Shown here in pieces: positions 53,816 to 63,389 of a stretch of 64,000 nt of DNA (its first letter is position 1; each line of letters opens with the position of its first letter). The stretch is from contig JBCCWS010000019.1 of assembly GCA_039193195.1 (NCBI GenBank), positions 1 through 64,000 on the forward strand, written 5' to 3'. A program made the position numbers and the translations under genes. The notes below the pieces were generated by a model, which did not search any database, had not been told where the DNA came from, and saw only the letters and a list, made by a program, of their open reading frames with translations. The stretch is from Pseudomonadota bacterium. GTDB taxonomy: Bacteria; Pseudomonadota; Gammaproteobacteria; Steroidobacterales; JBCBZW01.

Positions 53816-55102
53816 CTAGCGCAGATCGTGGATTCGCTTAGCTTTGCCCGTCGAGCGGTCCAAGGCGCCGTCGGCGACCACCCGAACGCCAATGGTCACC
53901 CCCACCTGAGACTTGACCTGCGCGATCAACTCACGCTCGGCAGCCGCCACCGCATCGACGCTGGCGCCTTTGACATGTTCTACTGCCACCGTGAGCACGT
54001 CCATTCGGTCTGGGCGAGAAATCTCACAGTGGTAGTGGGGGGTCAGTGGTGCAAGCGTGAGGATGATCTCTTCGATTTGCGTAGGGAACACGTTGACGCC
54101 GCGAATGATCATCATGTCGTCGCTTCGGCCGGTGATTTTCGCCATGCGCCGCATACTTCGCGCAGTGCCCGGCAGCAGACGGGTGAGGTCACGTGTGCGA
54201 TAGCGAATGATCGGCATAGCCTCCTTCGTGAGCGAGGTGAACACTAGCTCGCCGAGCTCGCCATCCGGCAGCACGTCGCCCGTTTGCGGATCGATGATCT
54301 CGGGGTAAAAGTGATCTTCCCAGATCGTCGGTCCGTCCTTGGTCTCCACGCACTCGTTGGCGACGCCCGGGCCGATCACCTCCGATAGGCCGAAGATATC
54401 CACCGCGTCGATGCTGAAGGCCTCCTCGATCTCCCGCCGCATCCGCTCGGACCAAGGCTCGGCGCCAAAGATGCCTATCTTCAGGGAGCTCGCGCGGGGA
54501 TCGAGGCCCTGGCGGGCGAACTCATCGAGGATCGACAGCATGTAGCTGGGCGTGACCATGATGATGTCAGGCTCGAAGTCCTGAATTAGCCGGACCTGCT
54601 TCTCGGTCTGTCCGCCGGACATGGGGATGACCGTGCAGCCAAGCTGTTCGGCGCCGTAGTGGGCACCGAGGCCACCGGTAAACAGGCCGTAGCCGTAGGC
54701 GATGTGGCACTTCATGCCGGGCCGCCCGCCGCTTGCGCGAATCGAGCGAGCGACCACCTCTGCCCAGACTTCGAGGTCCTGCTTGGTGTAGCCCACAACG
54801 GTGGGTTGGCCCGTGGTGCCGGACGAGGCGTGCACGCGGGCGATCTGCTCCATGGGGCGCGCGAAGAAACCGAACGGATAAGCCGCGCGCAGGTCTGATT
54901 TGTCCGTGAAGGGGAACTTCGCCAAATCGCTCAGCTGCCCCAGGTCCGCGGGGCCTACGCCATGGGCGTCAAGCTTCTTCCGGTAGGCGGGGGAGTTGTC
55001 GTACGCGTTGGTGATCGAGCGCTGCATGCGCTCCAGTTGCAGGGCGCGCAGGGCATCGATGGAGAGCTCCTCGCTGGCGTCGAGGATCGGCGCGTAGCTC
55101 AT
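53816..55102 (-). CDS. paaK: Phenylacetate-CoA ligase
   Basis: Activates phenylacetate with ATP and CoA to phenylacetyl-CoA, the first step of the pathway. The length of 428 residues is standard. Motifs of the adenylate-forming family are ARVHASSGTTGQPTVVGYT (phosphate loop), KIGIFGAEPWSERMR, VDIFGLSEVIGPGVANEC and IIRYRTRDLTRLLPG. The C-terminal lid contains DDMMIIRGVNVFPTQIE and ends GKAKRIHDLR. The start overlaps the paaZ stop by four bases (ATGA), so translation is coupled. The protein is cytoplasmic. Confidence 0.97.
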   Translation of the reverse strand: MSYAPILDASEELSIDALRALQLERMQRSITNAYDNSPAYRKKLDAHGVGPADLGQLSDLAKFPFTDKSDLRAAYPFGFFARPMEQIARVHASSGTTGQPTVVGYTKQDLEVWAEVVARSIRASGGRPGMKCHIAYGYGLFTGGLGAHYGAEQLGCTVIPMSGGQTEKQVRLIQDFEPDIIMVTPSYMLSILDEFARQGLDPRASSLKIGIFGAEPWSERMRREIEEAFSIDAVDIFGLSEVIGPGVANECVETKDGPTIWEDHFYPEIIDPQTGDVLPDGELGELVFTSLTKEAMPIIRYRTRDLTRLLPGTARSMRRMAKITGRSDDMMIIRGVNVFPTQIEEIILTLAPLTPHYHCEISRPDRMDVLTVAVEHVKGASVDAVAAAERELIAQVKSQVGVTIGVRVVADGALDRSTGKAKRIHDLR

Positions 55103-57147
55103 GACGGCTGTCCGTCCACGATCGCGTTCATCGTGAGCAGGTCGTAGGTCGCCACGAGCTCATCGCGCTGGTTGCTGACTTCGACGTCCCAACGGACTTC
55201 GCCGTACTCCTCGTTACGCTTCTTTTTGGCCTTCGCCGTTAGCTGCACTTTGATCGCATCCCCGGGCGAGACGGGCGTGAGAAACCGCAGGTTGTCCAGG
55301 CCGTAGTTCGCGAGGACGGGGCCCGGGGGCGCGTCCACGAACAGGCCGGCAGCGAACGATAGCAATAGGTAGCCGTGGGCTACGCGGCCCGGGAAGAACG
55401 GATTGGCCTGCGCCGCGTCCTCGTCCATGTGCGCGTAGAACTCATCGCCAGTGAAGTGCGCGAAATGTTCGATGTCCGCGATCGAGATCTCTCGTGCCTG
55501 CGTGAGCAGCGTCTTGCCCATTTCGACGGCGTGGAAGTCGTAGCGGAAGGGATGGGCGCCTGCCTGGGTGGTCGGCGCACCCTTGACCCAGCTGTTGAGG
55601 ACGCCAGCGATCAGTTCGGGCGAGCCCTGCACGGCCGTACGCTGCATGTAGTGCTTGATGCCGCGCACGCCGCCCATCTCCTCGCCGCCGCCGGCGCGCC
55701 CGGGACCGCCGTGCACCAGCATGGGCAGCGGTGAGCCGTGGCCCGTGCTCTCCTTGAAGTTGTCGCGATTGATCATGGCGATGCGGCCGTGGAAGGACCC
55801 GGCGCCAAGGGCGATCTCCCGGGCTACGGCGGGGCTGTGGGTGAACACGGACATCACCAGCGATCCTAGGCCTTCGTTGCAAAGCGCAACGGCATCCGCG
55901 AGATCGCGATAGGGCATCAGCGTGGCGACAGGGCCGAAGGCCTCCACGCTGTGTACGTTATCTGCCTCCCAGGGCGTATCGCAGCGCAGGAGGATAGGGG
56001 AGAGGAATGCGCCGTCACCAGCGTCCGCCTGTACCGCCTCGACGTGGTCCGGATCACCGAAGACGATGCTGGCATCCTGAGCGAGTAGCGCCACCTTCTC
56101 GCGCACGTCGTCACGCTGGGCGAGGCTCACGAGAGCGCCCATGCGCACGCCGTCGGCGTCGGGCTTGCCCACGGCAGTCTTGCCCAGGCGTGCACTCATC
56201 GCCGCTTGCACCGCATCGAGCAAGGGTGCGGGCACTAGCGCGCGGCGGATCGCGGTGCACTTCTGGCCGGCCTTGACCGTCATCTCGGTGACGACCTCTT
56301 TGACGAACAGGTCGAACTCGGGCGAGTCGGGTGTTGCATCAGGGCCGAGTACGGAGGCGTTCAGGCTGTCCTGCTCGGCGATGAAACGGACGCTGTTAGC
56401 GATCACGTTCGGGTGGCTGCGCAACTTGGTGGCCGTTGCCGCGGAGCCGGTGAACGACACCACGTCCTGACAGGTTAGATGGTCGAAGAGGTCACCGGTG
56501 CTGCCCACGATGAGCTGCAGGGCGCCCTCCGGCAGCAGGCCCGTGTCGACCATGATGCGCACGGCGTGTTCGCACAGGTAGGCGGTGGCGGTGGCCGGCT
56601 TCACGATGGCGGGGACGCCGGCGATCAGCGTGGGGCCGAGCTTCTCGAGCATGCCCCACACAGGAAAGTTGTAGGCGTTAATGTGCAGGGCCAGCCCCTT
56701 GAGGCTGGTGTATATGTGCTGGCCCACCCACGTGCCGTGGCGCGAGAGCTGCTCCAGATCGCCGTCCGGCACGATCATGTCGTTGGGGAGTTCGCGCCTC
56801 GCCTTCGATGATGAGGAGAAGAGCGTCATGGCGCCGCCCTCGATATCGATCCAGCCGTCCTTGCGCGTGGCACCGCTGTGCGAATTGAGCGCGTAGAGCT
56901 CTTCCTTGCGGTCGTCGAGGGCCTGCGCCAGGCCTTTGACCATGAACGCGCGCTCGTGGATCGTCATGGCCCGCAGGCTCGGTCCGCCGACCGCGCGGGC
57001 GTGGGTGGCCATGGCCTTGAAATCGAGTCCTTGGGAACTCGTTCGGGCCACCGTTTGCCCGGTAACCGCCGAGCGAACGTCGACCAGACTCGCGTCTGCC
57101 TTAACCCACGCCTGCAGCGCGAAGTTTTCTAGAACCTGTGCAGCCAT
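55099..57147 (-). CDS. paaZ: Bifunctional oxepin-CoA hydrolase / 3-oxo-5,6-dehydrosuberyl-CoA semialdehyde dehydrogenase
   Basis: A 682-residue fusion that opens the oxepin ring and oxidises the resulting aldehyde. The N-terminal aldehyde dehydrogenase domain (to about 520) contains INAYNFPVWGMLEKLGP, VSFTGSAATATKL and the catalytic Cys in VKAGQKCTAIRRALVP. The C-terminal MaoC/hot-dog hydratase domain shows DIEHFAHFTGDEFYAHMDED and PFFPGRVAHGYLLLSFAAGL with the Asp/His pair. Both halves are intact, so the reactive semialdehyde can be channelled as in E. coli PaaZ. It lies 18 bases after paaG and overlaps paaK. Confidence 0.96.
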   Translation of the reverse strand: MAAQVLENFALQAWVKADASLVDVRSAVTGQTVARTSSQGLDFKAMATHARAVGGPSLRAMTIHERAFMVKGLAQALDDRKEELYALNSHSGATRKDGWIDIEGGAMTLFSSSSKARRELPNDMIVPDGDLEQLSRHGTWVGQHIYTSLKGLALHINAYNFPVWGMLEKLGPTLIAGVPAIVKPATATAYLCEHAVRIMVDTGLLPEGALQLIVGSTGDLFDHLTCQDVVSFTGSAATATKLRSHPNVIANSVRFIAEQDSLNASVLGPDATPDSPEFDLFVKEVVTEMTVKAGQKCTAIRRALVPAPLLDAVQAAMSARLGKTAVGKPDADGVRMGALVSLAQRDDVREKVALLAQDASIVFGDPDHVEAVQADAGDGAFLSPILLRCDTPWEADNVHSVEAFGPVATLMPYRDLADAVALCNEGLGSLVMSVFTHSPAVAREIALGAGSFHGRIAMINRDNFKESTGHGSPLPMLVHGGPGRAGGGEEMGGVRGIKHYMQRTAVQGSPELIAGVLNSWVKGAPTTQAGAHPFRYDFHAVEMGKTLLTQAREISIADIEHFAHFTGDEFYAHMDEDAAQANPFFPGRVAHGYLLLSFAAGLFVDAPPGPVLANYGLDNLRFLTPVSPGDAIKVQLTAKAKKKRNEEYGEVRWDVEVSNQRDELVATYDLLTMNAIVDGQPS

Positions 57148-57165
57148 AGTGCTTTTGTCCCGTCG

Positions 57166-57960
57166 CTATTTGCCGCGGAAGGCGGGCGTGCGTTTTTCGA
57201 GGAACGCGGATACGCCCTCGGCGTAGTCGGCGGAGTAGCCGAGCTCGCGCATGGCGTCGCGTTCGAAGTCAAGTTCCTGGCGCAGGCCGTGCTGTGCCGA
57301 CTCGCGAATACGCTTCTTGGTCATCGCGAGGCCGCGGGTCGGGCCGACGGCGAGTTTCGCGGCAAGCGCCTTGGCCTCGGGCATCAGTGCGTCGTCATCG
57401 CAGACGCGGTAGATCATGCCCCAGTCAGCCGCGGTGTCTGCCGTCACCGGGTCACCAGTGAGCGCCAGCCCCATCGCTCGCGCCTGCCCGATAAGCCTCG
57501 GTAGGATCCAGGTGCCGCCGGTGTCGGGAATCAGGCCGATGTTGGCAAAGGATTGAATGAACTTGGCGCTGCGCCCGGCAAGGACGATGTCCGCCGCCAG
57601 GGCGAGATTGGCGCCGGCACCGGCAGCTACCCCGTTGACGGCGCAGATCACGGGCTTGGCCATATCCGTCAGGCTGAGTACCAAGGGATTCCAGTAGGTA
57701 TCGCAGGCATGACCGAGATCCGTGGCGGTGCCGCCTGGGGAGACCGCGCGGTCGTTCAGATCCTGCCCCGCGCAGAACCCGCGTCCGGCGCCGGTGAGGA
57801 GGACGGCGCGAATCGCATCGTCCGCCTGGATGGTGTTCAGTGCCTCGCGTAACGCCTCGTGCATCTCGGCGGTGAAGCTGTTGAGGCGATCGGGACGGTT
57901 TAGGGTGAGCAGCGCGACCCCGTCCTGGATCTCGAGTGTGATCGTGCTCGGTGCTGACAT
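57166..57960 (-). CDS. paaG: 1,2-epoxyphenylacetyl-CoA isomerase
   Basis: A 264-residue crotonase-fold enzyme that converts the ring epoxide to oxepin-CoA. It aligns with E. coli PaaG along its length: LTLNRPDRLNSFTAEMHEAL, LLTGAGRGFCAGQDLNDR (acyl-CoA and oxyanion loop), KPVICAVNGVAAGAGANLAL, IGLIPDTGGTWILPRLIG with the catalytic Asp, and SADYAEGVSAFLEKRTP. The GQDLNDR and IPDTGGTW details favour PaaG over the hydratase PaaF, which is not present in the window. It is the first gene of the minus-strand paa unit, divergent from paaI across a 78-base promoter region. Confidence 0.95.
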   Translation of the reverse strand: MSAPSTITLEIQDGVALLTLNRPDRLNSFTAEMHEALREALNTIQADDAIRAVLLTGAGRGFCAGQDLNDRAVSPGGTATDLGHACDTYWNPLVLSLTDMAKPVICAVNGVAAGAGANLALAADIVLAGRSAKFIQSFANIGLIPDTGGTWILPRLIGQARAMGLALTGDPVTADTAADWGMIYRVCDDDALMPEAKALAAKLAVGPTRGLAMTKKRIRESAQHGLRQELDFERDAMRELGYSADYAEGVSAFLEKRTPAFRGK

Positions 57961-58000
57961 GGACGCCCTACTGTGTTGCGGCGAGAGACCTTTATCGACT

Positions 58001-58022
58001 TATAATAAACCGAACAGACGGT
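58001..58022 (+). promoter_or_regulatory. Divergent paaG/paaI promoter region with operator candidate
   Basis: A consensus -10 hexamer TATAAT at 58001-58006 faces paaI; no good -35 is seen. Two bases downstream, ACCGAACAGACGGT (58009-58022) has ACCG/CGGT arms and matches the length and arms of the site before paaA. Binding here would block paaI transcription and probably the opposing paaG promoter. Confidence 0.6.
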
Positions 58023-58038
58023 TAATTAAAGGCGAGCA

Positions 58039-58466
58039 ATGGCGGACGAAGATGAGCGTGCGCGGGCGATCGCCCGACACATGATGGCGGCCGAGGGAAC
58101 TGCACCGCAGTGGCGCCTCGAGCACCTCGATGGCGGGGTTGGCTATGCCAAGGTCTGCTTCGAGGTGACGTCGCAGATGCTGAACGGTCACGGCACGATC
58201 CATGGAGGCTTGATCTTCTCGTTAGCCGATTCGGCCTTCGCGTACGCCGCCAACTCGAGGAACGACAAGACGGTCTCGCAGCAGGCGTCGATCGTCTTTT
58301 TGGGAGCCGCGTCGGTCGGTGAGACCCTCGTGGCGGAGGCGCGGGAGCAGGCGTGCAGCGGCCGATCGGGCGTCTACGACGTATCGGTGCGCACGGCGGA
58401 CGGTCGAGACATCGCCCGCTTCACCGGATTGTCCCGCACGGTTCGCGGCCACACGCTGGAGGACTC

Positions 58467-58470
<4 letters not shown>
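58039..58470 (+). CDS. paaI: Hydroxyphenylacetyl-CoA thioesterase
   Basis: A 143-residue hot-dog-fold thioesterase that releases CoA from dead-end hydroxyphenylacetyl-CoA and related adducts. The active-site segment is MLNGHGTIHGGLIFSLADSA with the HGG turn and acidic residue, followed by SQQASIVFLGAASVGETLVA and SGVYDVSVRTADGRDIARF. AAAGGCGAG precedes ATG 58039. The stop overlaps the paaJ start (ATGA). It begins the plus-strand unit and is probably under the TetR-type operator just upstream. Confidence 0.94.
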
Positions 58471-59675
<1,205 letters not shown>

Positions 59676-59684
59676 GGCGATTCA

Positions 59685-59714
59685 TTGACCGATTGGTCGG
59701 TTTATTTATATGAT
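59685..59714 (+). promoter_or_regulatory. paaA promoter with overlapping operator candidate
   Basis: TTGACC (59685-59690) and TATGAT (59709-59714) with an 18-base spacer make a good sigma-70 promoter, each one mismatch from consensus. ACCGATTGGTCGGT (59688-59701), ACCGA/TCGGT arms around TTGG, overlaps the -35 element, a classic repressor position. It shares arms and length with the site at 58009-58022. Confidence 0.65.
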
Positions 59715-59740
59715 CTGGGACAACGATCCAGGAGAGTCTC

Positions 59741-60742
59741 ATGTACGCCCAATTGGTAAAGTCCACCGGCGCCAAAGTCCGGTCCCTGGAGGAGATGTTG
59801 CCCGACGAGCGTGACTTCCAGCAACGCATTGATCGGGGAGCAAAAATCGAGCCCAAGGACTGGATGCCGGACGGCTACCGCAAGACCCTGGTACGGCAGA
59901 TTTCGCAGCACGCGCACTCGGAGATCGTGGGCCAGCTGCCCGAGGGCAACTGGATCACCCGCGCGCCCACCCTCGAGCGCAAGGCGATCCTGATCGCCAA
60001 GGTGCAGGACGAGGCCGGCCACGGCCTGTACTTGTACTGTGCGGCCGAGACCCTCGGCACCTCACGCGACGAGATGACCGAGCAGCTGCTGTCCGGTCGG
60101 GCGAAGTACTCGTCGATCTTCAACTACCCCACGCTCAGCTGGGCCGACATCGGTGCCATCGGCTGGCTGGTCGACGGCGCGGCCATCATGAATCAGGTCC
60201 CGCTGCAAAAGTGCTCCTACGGGCCGTACGCGCGCGCCATGATCCGCATCTGCAAGGAAGAGAGTTTCCATCAGCGCCAGGGCTACGACATCCTGATAAA
60301 GCTCTGCCAGGGCTCCGCCGAGCAAAAGGCCATGGCGCAGGACGCCCTCGATCGATGGTGGTGGCCGTCGCTGATGATGTTCGGCCCCTCCGATGAGGAC
60401 TCCGTGCATTCCGCGCAGTCGATGGCCTGGAACATCAAGCAGGACAGCAACGACGACCTACGGCAAAAGTTCGTCGATGCCACGGTACCTCAGGCGAAGT
60501 ACCTCGGCCTGCAGATCCCCGACCCTAACCTCAAGTGGAACGAGGAACGCGGCGCCCACGACTTCGGTGCGATCGACTGGGAGGAGTTCTTCCGGGTGAT
60601 CGGTGGCAACGGGCCGTGCAACGTCGAGCGCCTCGCGGCTCGACGCAAGGCCTGGGATGACGGCGCGTGGTTCCGGGAAGCCCTCCTGGTGAACGCCGAG
60701 CGCGACGCGGACGATGCCGCAGCGGCACCGGGCGCCGCATGA
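59741..60742 (+). CDS. paaA: 1,2-phenylacetyl-CoA epoxidase, catalytic subunit A
   Basis: The di-iron oxygenase subunit that epoxidises the ring of phenylacetyl-CoA, 333 residues. Ferritin-like helices carry the iron ligands: [33 protein letters not shown] (ExxH) and [17 protein letters not shown] (second ExxH). The fully conserved ends [20 protein letters not shown] and ALVNAE-type tail are present. CCAGGAGAG precedes ATG 59741. Its own promoter lies between paaJ and paaA. The stop overlaps paaB by four bases, beginning the coupled A-B-C-D series. Confidence 0.97.
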   Translation: MYAQLVKSTGAKVRSLEEMLPDERDFQQRIDRGAKIEPKDWMPDGYRKTLVRQISQHAHSEIVGQLPEGNWITRAPTLERKAILIAKVQDEAGHGLYLYCAAETLGTSRDEMTEQLLSGRAKYSSIFNYPTLSWADIGAIGWLVDGAAIMNQVPLQKCSYGPYARAMIRICKEESFHQRQGYDILIKLCQGSAEQKAMAQDALDRWWWPSLMMFGPSDEDSVHSAQSMAWNIKQDSNDDLRQKFVDATVPQAKYLGLQIPDPNLKWNEERGAHDFGAIDWEEFFRVIGGNGPCNVERLAARRKAWDDGAWFREALLVNAERDADDAAAAPGAA

Positions 60743-61029
60743 GCGCCAAGCGCGAATGGCCCCTGTGGGAGATCTTCGTGCGCGGGCAGCACGGGCTCGC
60801 CCATCGCCACGTGGGATCACTGCACGCACCGGACGCGTCGGCGGCGATGAAGAACGCTCGCGATGTGTACACCCGTCGCAACGAAGGCCTGTCCATCTGG
60901 GTGGTGCCGTCCACGGCGATCACCGCCAGTACGCCCTCGCTAAAGGGCCCCATGTTCGAACCCTCGAATGACAAGGTCTACCGGCACCCAACATTCTTCA
61001 AGATCCCAGACGACGTGGGGAACATGTGA
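60739..61029 (+). CDS. paaB: 1,2-phenylacetyl-CoA epoxidase subunit B
   Basis: A 96-residue structural subunit that bridges PaaA-PaaC heterodimers. It contains the family pattern [41 protein letters not shown] and WVVPSTAI, ending [13 protein letters not shown]. The start is ATG 60739 in the ATGA overlap; the longer open frame reaches back into paaA and is not used. The stop overlaps the GTG of paaC. Confidence 0.95.
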   Translation: MSAKREWPLWEIFVRGQHGLAHRHVGSLHAPDASAAMKNARDVYTRRNEGLSIWVVPSTAITASTPSLKGPMFEPSNDKVYRHPTFFKIPDDVGNM

Positions 61030-61790
61030 GCAAGCCACCAACCGATCCCCTCCAGGCGTACGTCCTTCGCCTCGGCGATAACGCCCTCATCCTCGGGCAG
61101 CAGGCGTCGGCCTGGTGCGGCCACGCGCCGGTGCTGGAGGAGGATATCGCCCTCGCCAACGTTTCCCTCGACCTGATCGGTCAGGCGACCCTGTGGCTGG
61201 AGTACGCGGCGCAGCTGATGGAGGGCGAGCACACGGCCGATGCGCTTGCCTTCCTGCGCGACGAACGCGACTTCCGCAACGTCCTGCTGGTGGAGCAGCC
61301 CAACGGCGACTACGGCAAGACCCTCGTGCGTCAGTACCTGTTCGATGCCTGGCATTTGCCGCTGTTAGGTCAGCTGATGCACTCGACAGATGAGACCGTC
61401 GCGGCAATCGCGGCCAAAGCGCGCAAGGAGGTGCACTACCACCTCGAGCGCAGCCGGGAGTTGGTGATCGCCCTCGGGCGAGGTACGCAGGAGAGTCACG
61501 GGCGCATGCAGGCCGCCTTCGATGACCTATGGCGCTTTACCGGTGAGCTGTGTGCCGCGGATGCGGTGGACGCAGCCATGGCCAGCGCGGGGGTCGGCGC
61601 GGCGCTCGAGGAGGTCGCCAGCGCGTACCGGGCGGAGCTGTCCTCGAGCCTGGCGGCGGCCGGCTTGGCGATGCCCGCGGGCGAGGGCATGAGTTCGGGC
61701 GGCAAGGCCGGGCTGCACTCGGAGCACATGGGTCCGCTGCTCGCGCAGATGCAGTTTCTGCAGCGCGCATACCCGGGGCAGTCGTGGTGA
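61026..61790 (+). CDS. paaC: 1,2-phenylacetyl-CoA epoxidase subunit C
   Basis: A 254-residue ferritin-like subunit that forms the structural partner of PaaA. It shows LRLGDNALILGQQASAWCGH, EEDIALANVSLDLIGQATLW, DERDFRNVLLVEQPNGDYGK and VHYHLERSRELVIALGRGT. The GTG 61026 start overlaps the paaB stop, and its own stop overlaps the GTG of paaD. An iron site is not required in this subunit. The C-terminal LHSEHMGPLLAQMQFLQRAYPG matches the family end. Confidence 0.95.
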   Translation: MSKPPTDPLQAYVLRLGDNALILGQQASAWCGHAPVLEEDIALANVSLDLIGQATLWLEYAAQLMEGEHTADALAFLRDERDFRNVLLVEQPNGDYGKTLVRQYLFDAWHLPLLGQLMHSTDETVAAIAAKARKEVHYHLERSRELVIALGRGTQESHGRMQAAFDDLWRFTGELCAADAVDAAMASAGVGAALEEVASAYRAELSSSLAAAGLAMPAGEGMSSGGKAGLHSEHMGPLLAQMQFLQRAYPGQSW

Positions 61791-62305
61791 GGGCGGTGTC
61801 GATCGAGTCCGCAGCGGACCCGCTGGCTCCCGTGTGGGCATGCCTTTCGCAAGTGCCAGACCCGGAGATTCCCGTGGTCTCGATCGTCGAGCTCGGCATC
61901 GTTCGCGATGTGTGCGCGCAGGGCGATGAGCTCGTGGTGTCGATCACGCCCACCTACTCGGGCTGTCCGGCCACCTCACGGATCATGTTGGACGTGGAGC
62001 AGGCCCTGCGTGAGGGCGGTTTCTCAAACGCCAAGGTGCAGCGCGTGATCGCGCCGCCGTGGACCACCGACTGGATCACCGAGGCCGGGCGACAGAAGCT
62101 GAAGCGCTACGGCATCGCGCCACCGCAGGGTAGCGTGCAGTGCATCGGCGCCTTGATGCGCGCCAAGACGCCCGCGCGCGTGACCTGCCCACGCTGCGGA
62201 TCGGATGACACGCAGGAAGTCAGCCGCTTCGGCTCGACGCCGTGCAAGGCGAGCTATCAGTGCCGGACCTGCCTTGAGCCCTTCGACTACTTCAAGCCGT
62301 TCTGA
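61787..62305 (+). CDS. paaD: Phenylacetyl-CoA epoxidase maturation protein D
   Basis: A 172-residue protein of the MIP18/DUF59 family needed for assembly of the epoxidase complex, probably through iron-sulfur or iron delivery. The DUF59 core reads DPEIPVVSIVELGIVRDV and ITPTYSGCPATSRIMLD, with the conserved Cys. The C-terminal ribbon TCPRCGSDDTQEVSRFGST and CKASYQCRTCLEPFDYFKPF has two Cys pairs for metal binding. GTG 61787 overlaps the paaC stop. Seven bases separate it from paaE. Confidence 0.94.
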   Translation: MRAVSIESAADPLAPVWACLSQVPDPEIPVVSIVELGIVRDVCAQGDELVVSITPTYSGCPATSRIMLDVEQALREGGFSNAKVQRVIAPPWTTDWITEAGRQKLKRYGIAPPQGSVQCIGALMRAKTPARVTCPRCGSDDTQEVSRFGSTPCKASYQCRTCLEPFDYFKPF

Positions 62306-62312
62306 GCAGTCC

Positions 62313-63389
62313 GTGGCCCAGTTCTATCCGCTCACCGTGACGGACGTTCAACGAGATACGCGCGATGCGGTCGTCGTGACCTTGACGCCCGACGAGCACG
62401 ATGCGCAGCACTTTGCGTACTCGCCGGGCCAGTATCTGACCCTGCGCAAGACCTTCGACGGCAACGAGCTGCGCCGCTCCTACTCGATATGTGCCAGCGC
62501 CAAGGACAAGGCGCTGCGGGTGGGTATCAAGCGCGTGCGCGGGGGATGGTTCTCAAGCTGGGCGAACGAAAGCCTCGCGCCTGGCGAGCGCATCGAGGCC
62601 ATGCCGCCCGCGGGTCGCTTCTGCGCGCCCCTCGACGCCACCGAAGCGCGCAACTACCTACTGTTCGCGATCGGCAGCGGCATCACGCCCATCCTCTCCG
62701 TGGCGAAGAGTATCCTCGAAACGGAGCCGCACTCGCGCATCATCCTCACCTACGCCAACCGCGCCTTCAACACAATCATGTTCCGCGAGGCGCTGAGCGA
62801 CCTTAAGGATCTGTACCTCGATCGGCTCACGGTGCTCCACGTGCTGAAGAACGATGCGGGCGATATCGATCTACTGAACGGTCGGATCGATGCCGACAAG
62901 CTCGACGCCCTGTTCCGCCAGTGGATGGACCCGCGCGCCGCCGACCTGGCCTACATCTGCGGCCCCCAGCCACTGATGGAGGTGATCACCGAGCGGCTCG
63001 AAGCGGCCGGCATGGAGCGCAGCAGGATTCGCTTCGAACTGTTCGCCAGCACGCCGGCCAAGCGGCCGATGCCGGTGGCCGACGAGGACGCGGAGGCGCA
63101 TCGGGTGAAGGCTAGCGTCATCCTCGATGGGCAAACGCGCTCCTTTCCCATGCGTCGGGGCGAGACCTTCCTCGACGCCGCCCTCAAGGCTGACGTCGAA
63201 TTGCCCTTCTCTTGCCGTGGCGGCGTGTGTTCCACCTGCTGCGCGCGCGTGGTCACGGGGGAGGTGGAGATGCAGACGAACTACGCCCTCGAAGACTACG
63301 AGGTGGATCGGGGCCTGGTCCTGACCTGCCAGGCGCTCGCGCTCAGCGACGAGCTGACCATCAGTTTCGACGATCGTGACAGCGACTAG
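62313..63389 (+). CDS. paaE: 1,2-phenylacetyl-CoA epoxidase reductase subunit E
   Basis: A 358-residue NADPH-dependent reductase that feeds electrons to PaaA. The N-terminal FAD domain contains YSPGQYLTLRKTFDG and ELRRSYSICAS (RxYS). The NAD(P) domain has LFAIGSGITPILSVAKSIL and AYICGPQPLMEVI. A C-terminal plant-type 2Fe-2S ferredoxin domain has Cys301, Cys306, Cys309 and Cys339 in the C-x4-C-x2-C-x29-C pattern. GTG 62313 is used; the upstream open frame lies in paaD. Its 3' end overlaps paaH by 14 bases. Confidence 0.96.
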   Translation: MAQFYPLTVTDVQRDTRDAVVVTLTPDEHDAQHFAYSPGQYLTLRKTFDGNELRRSYSICASAKDKALRVGIKRVRGGWFSSWANESLAPGERIEAMPPAGRFCAPLDATEARNYLLFAIGSGITPILSVAKSILETEPHSRIILTYANRAFNTIMFREALSDLKDLYLDRLTVLHVLKNDAGDIDLLNGRIDADKLDALFRQWMDPRAADLAYICGPQPLMEVITERLEAAGMERSRIRFELFASTPAKRPMPVADEDAEAHRVKASVILDGQTRSFPMRRGETFLDAALKADVELPFSCRGGVCSTCCARVVTGEVEMQTNYALEDYEVDRGLVLTCQALALSDELTISFDDRDSD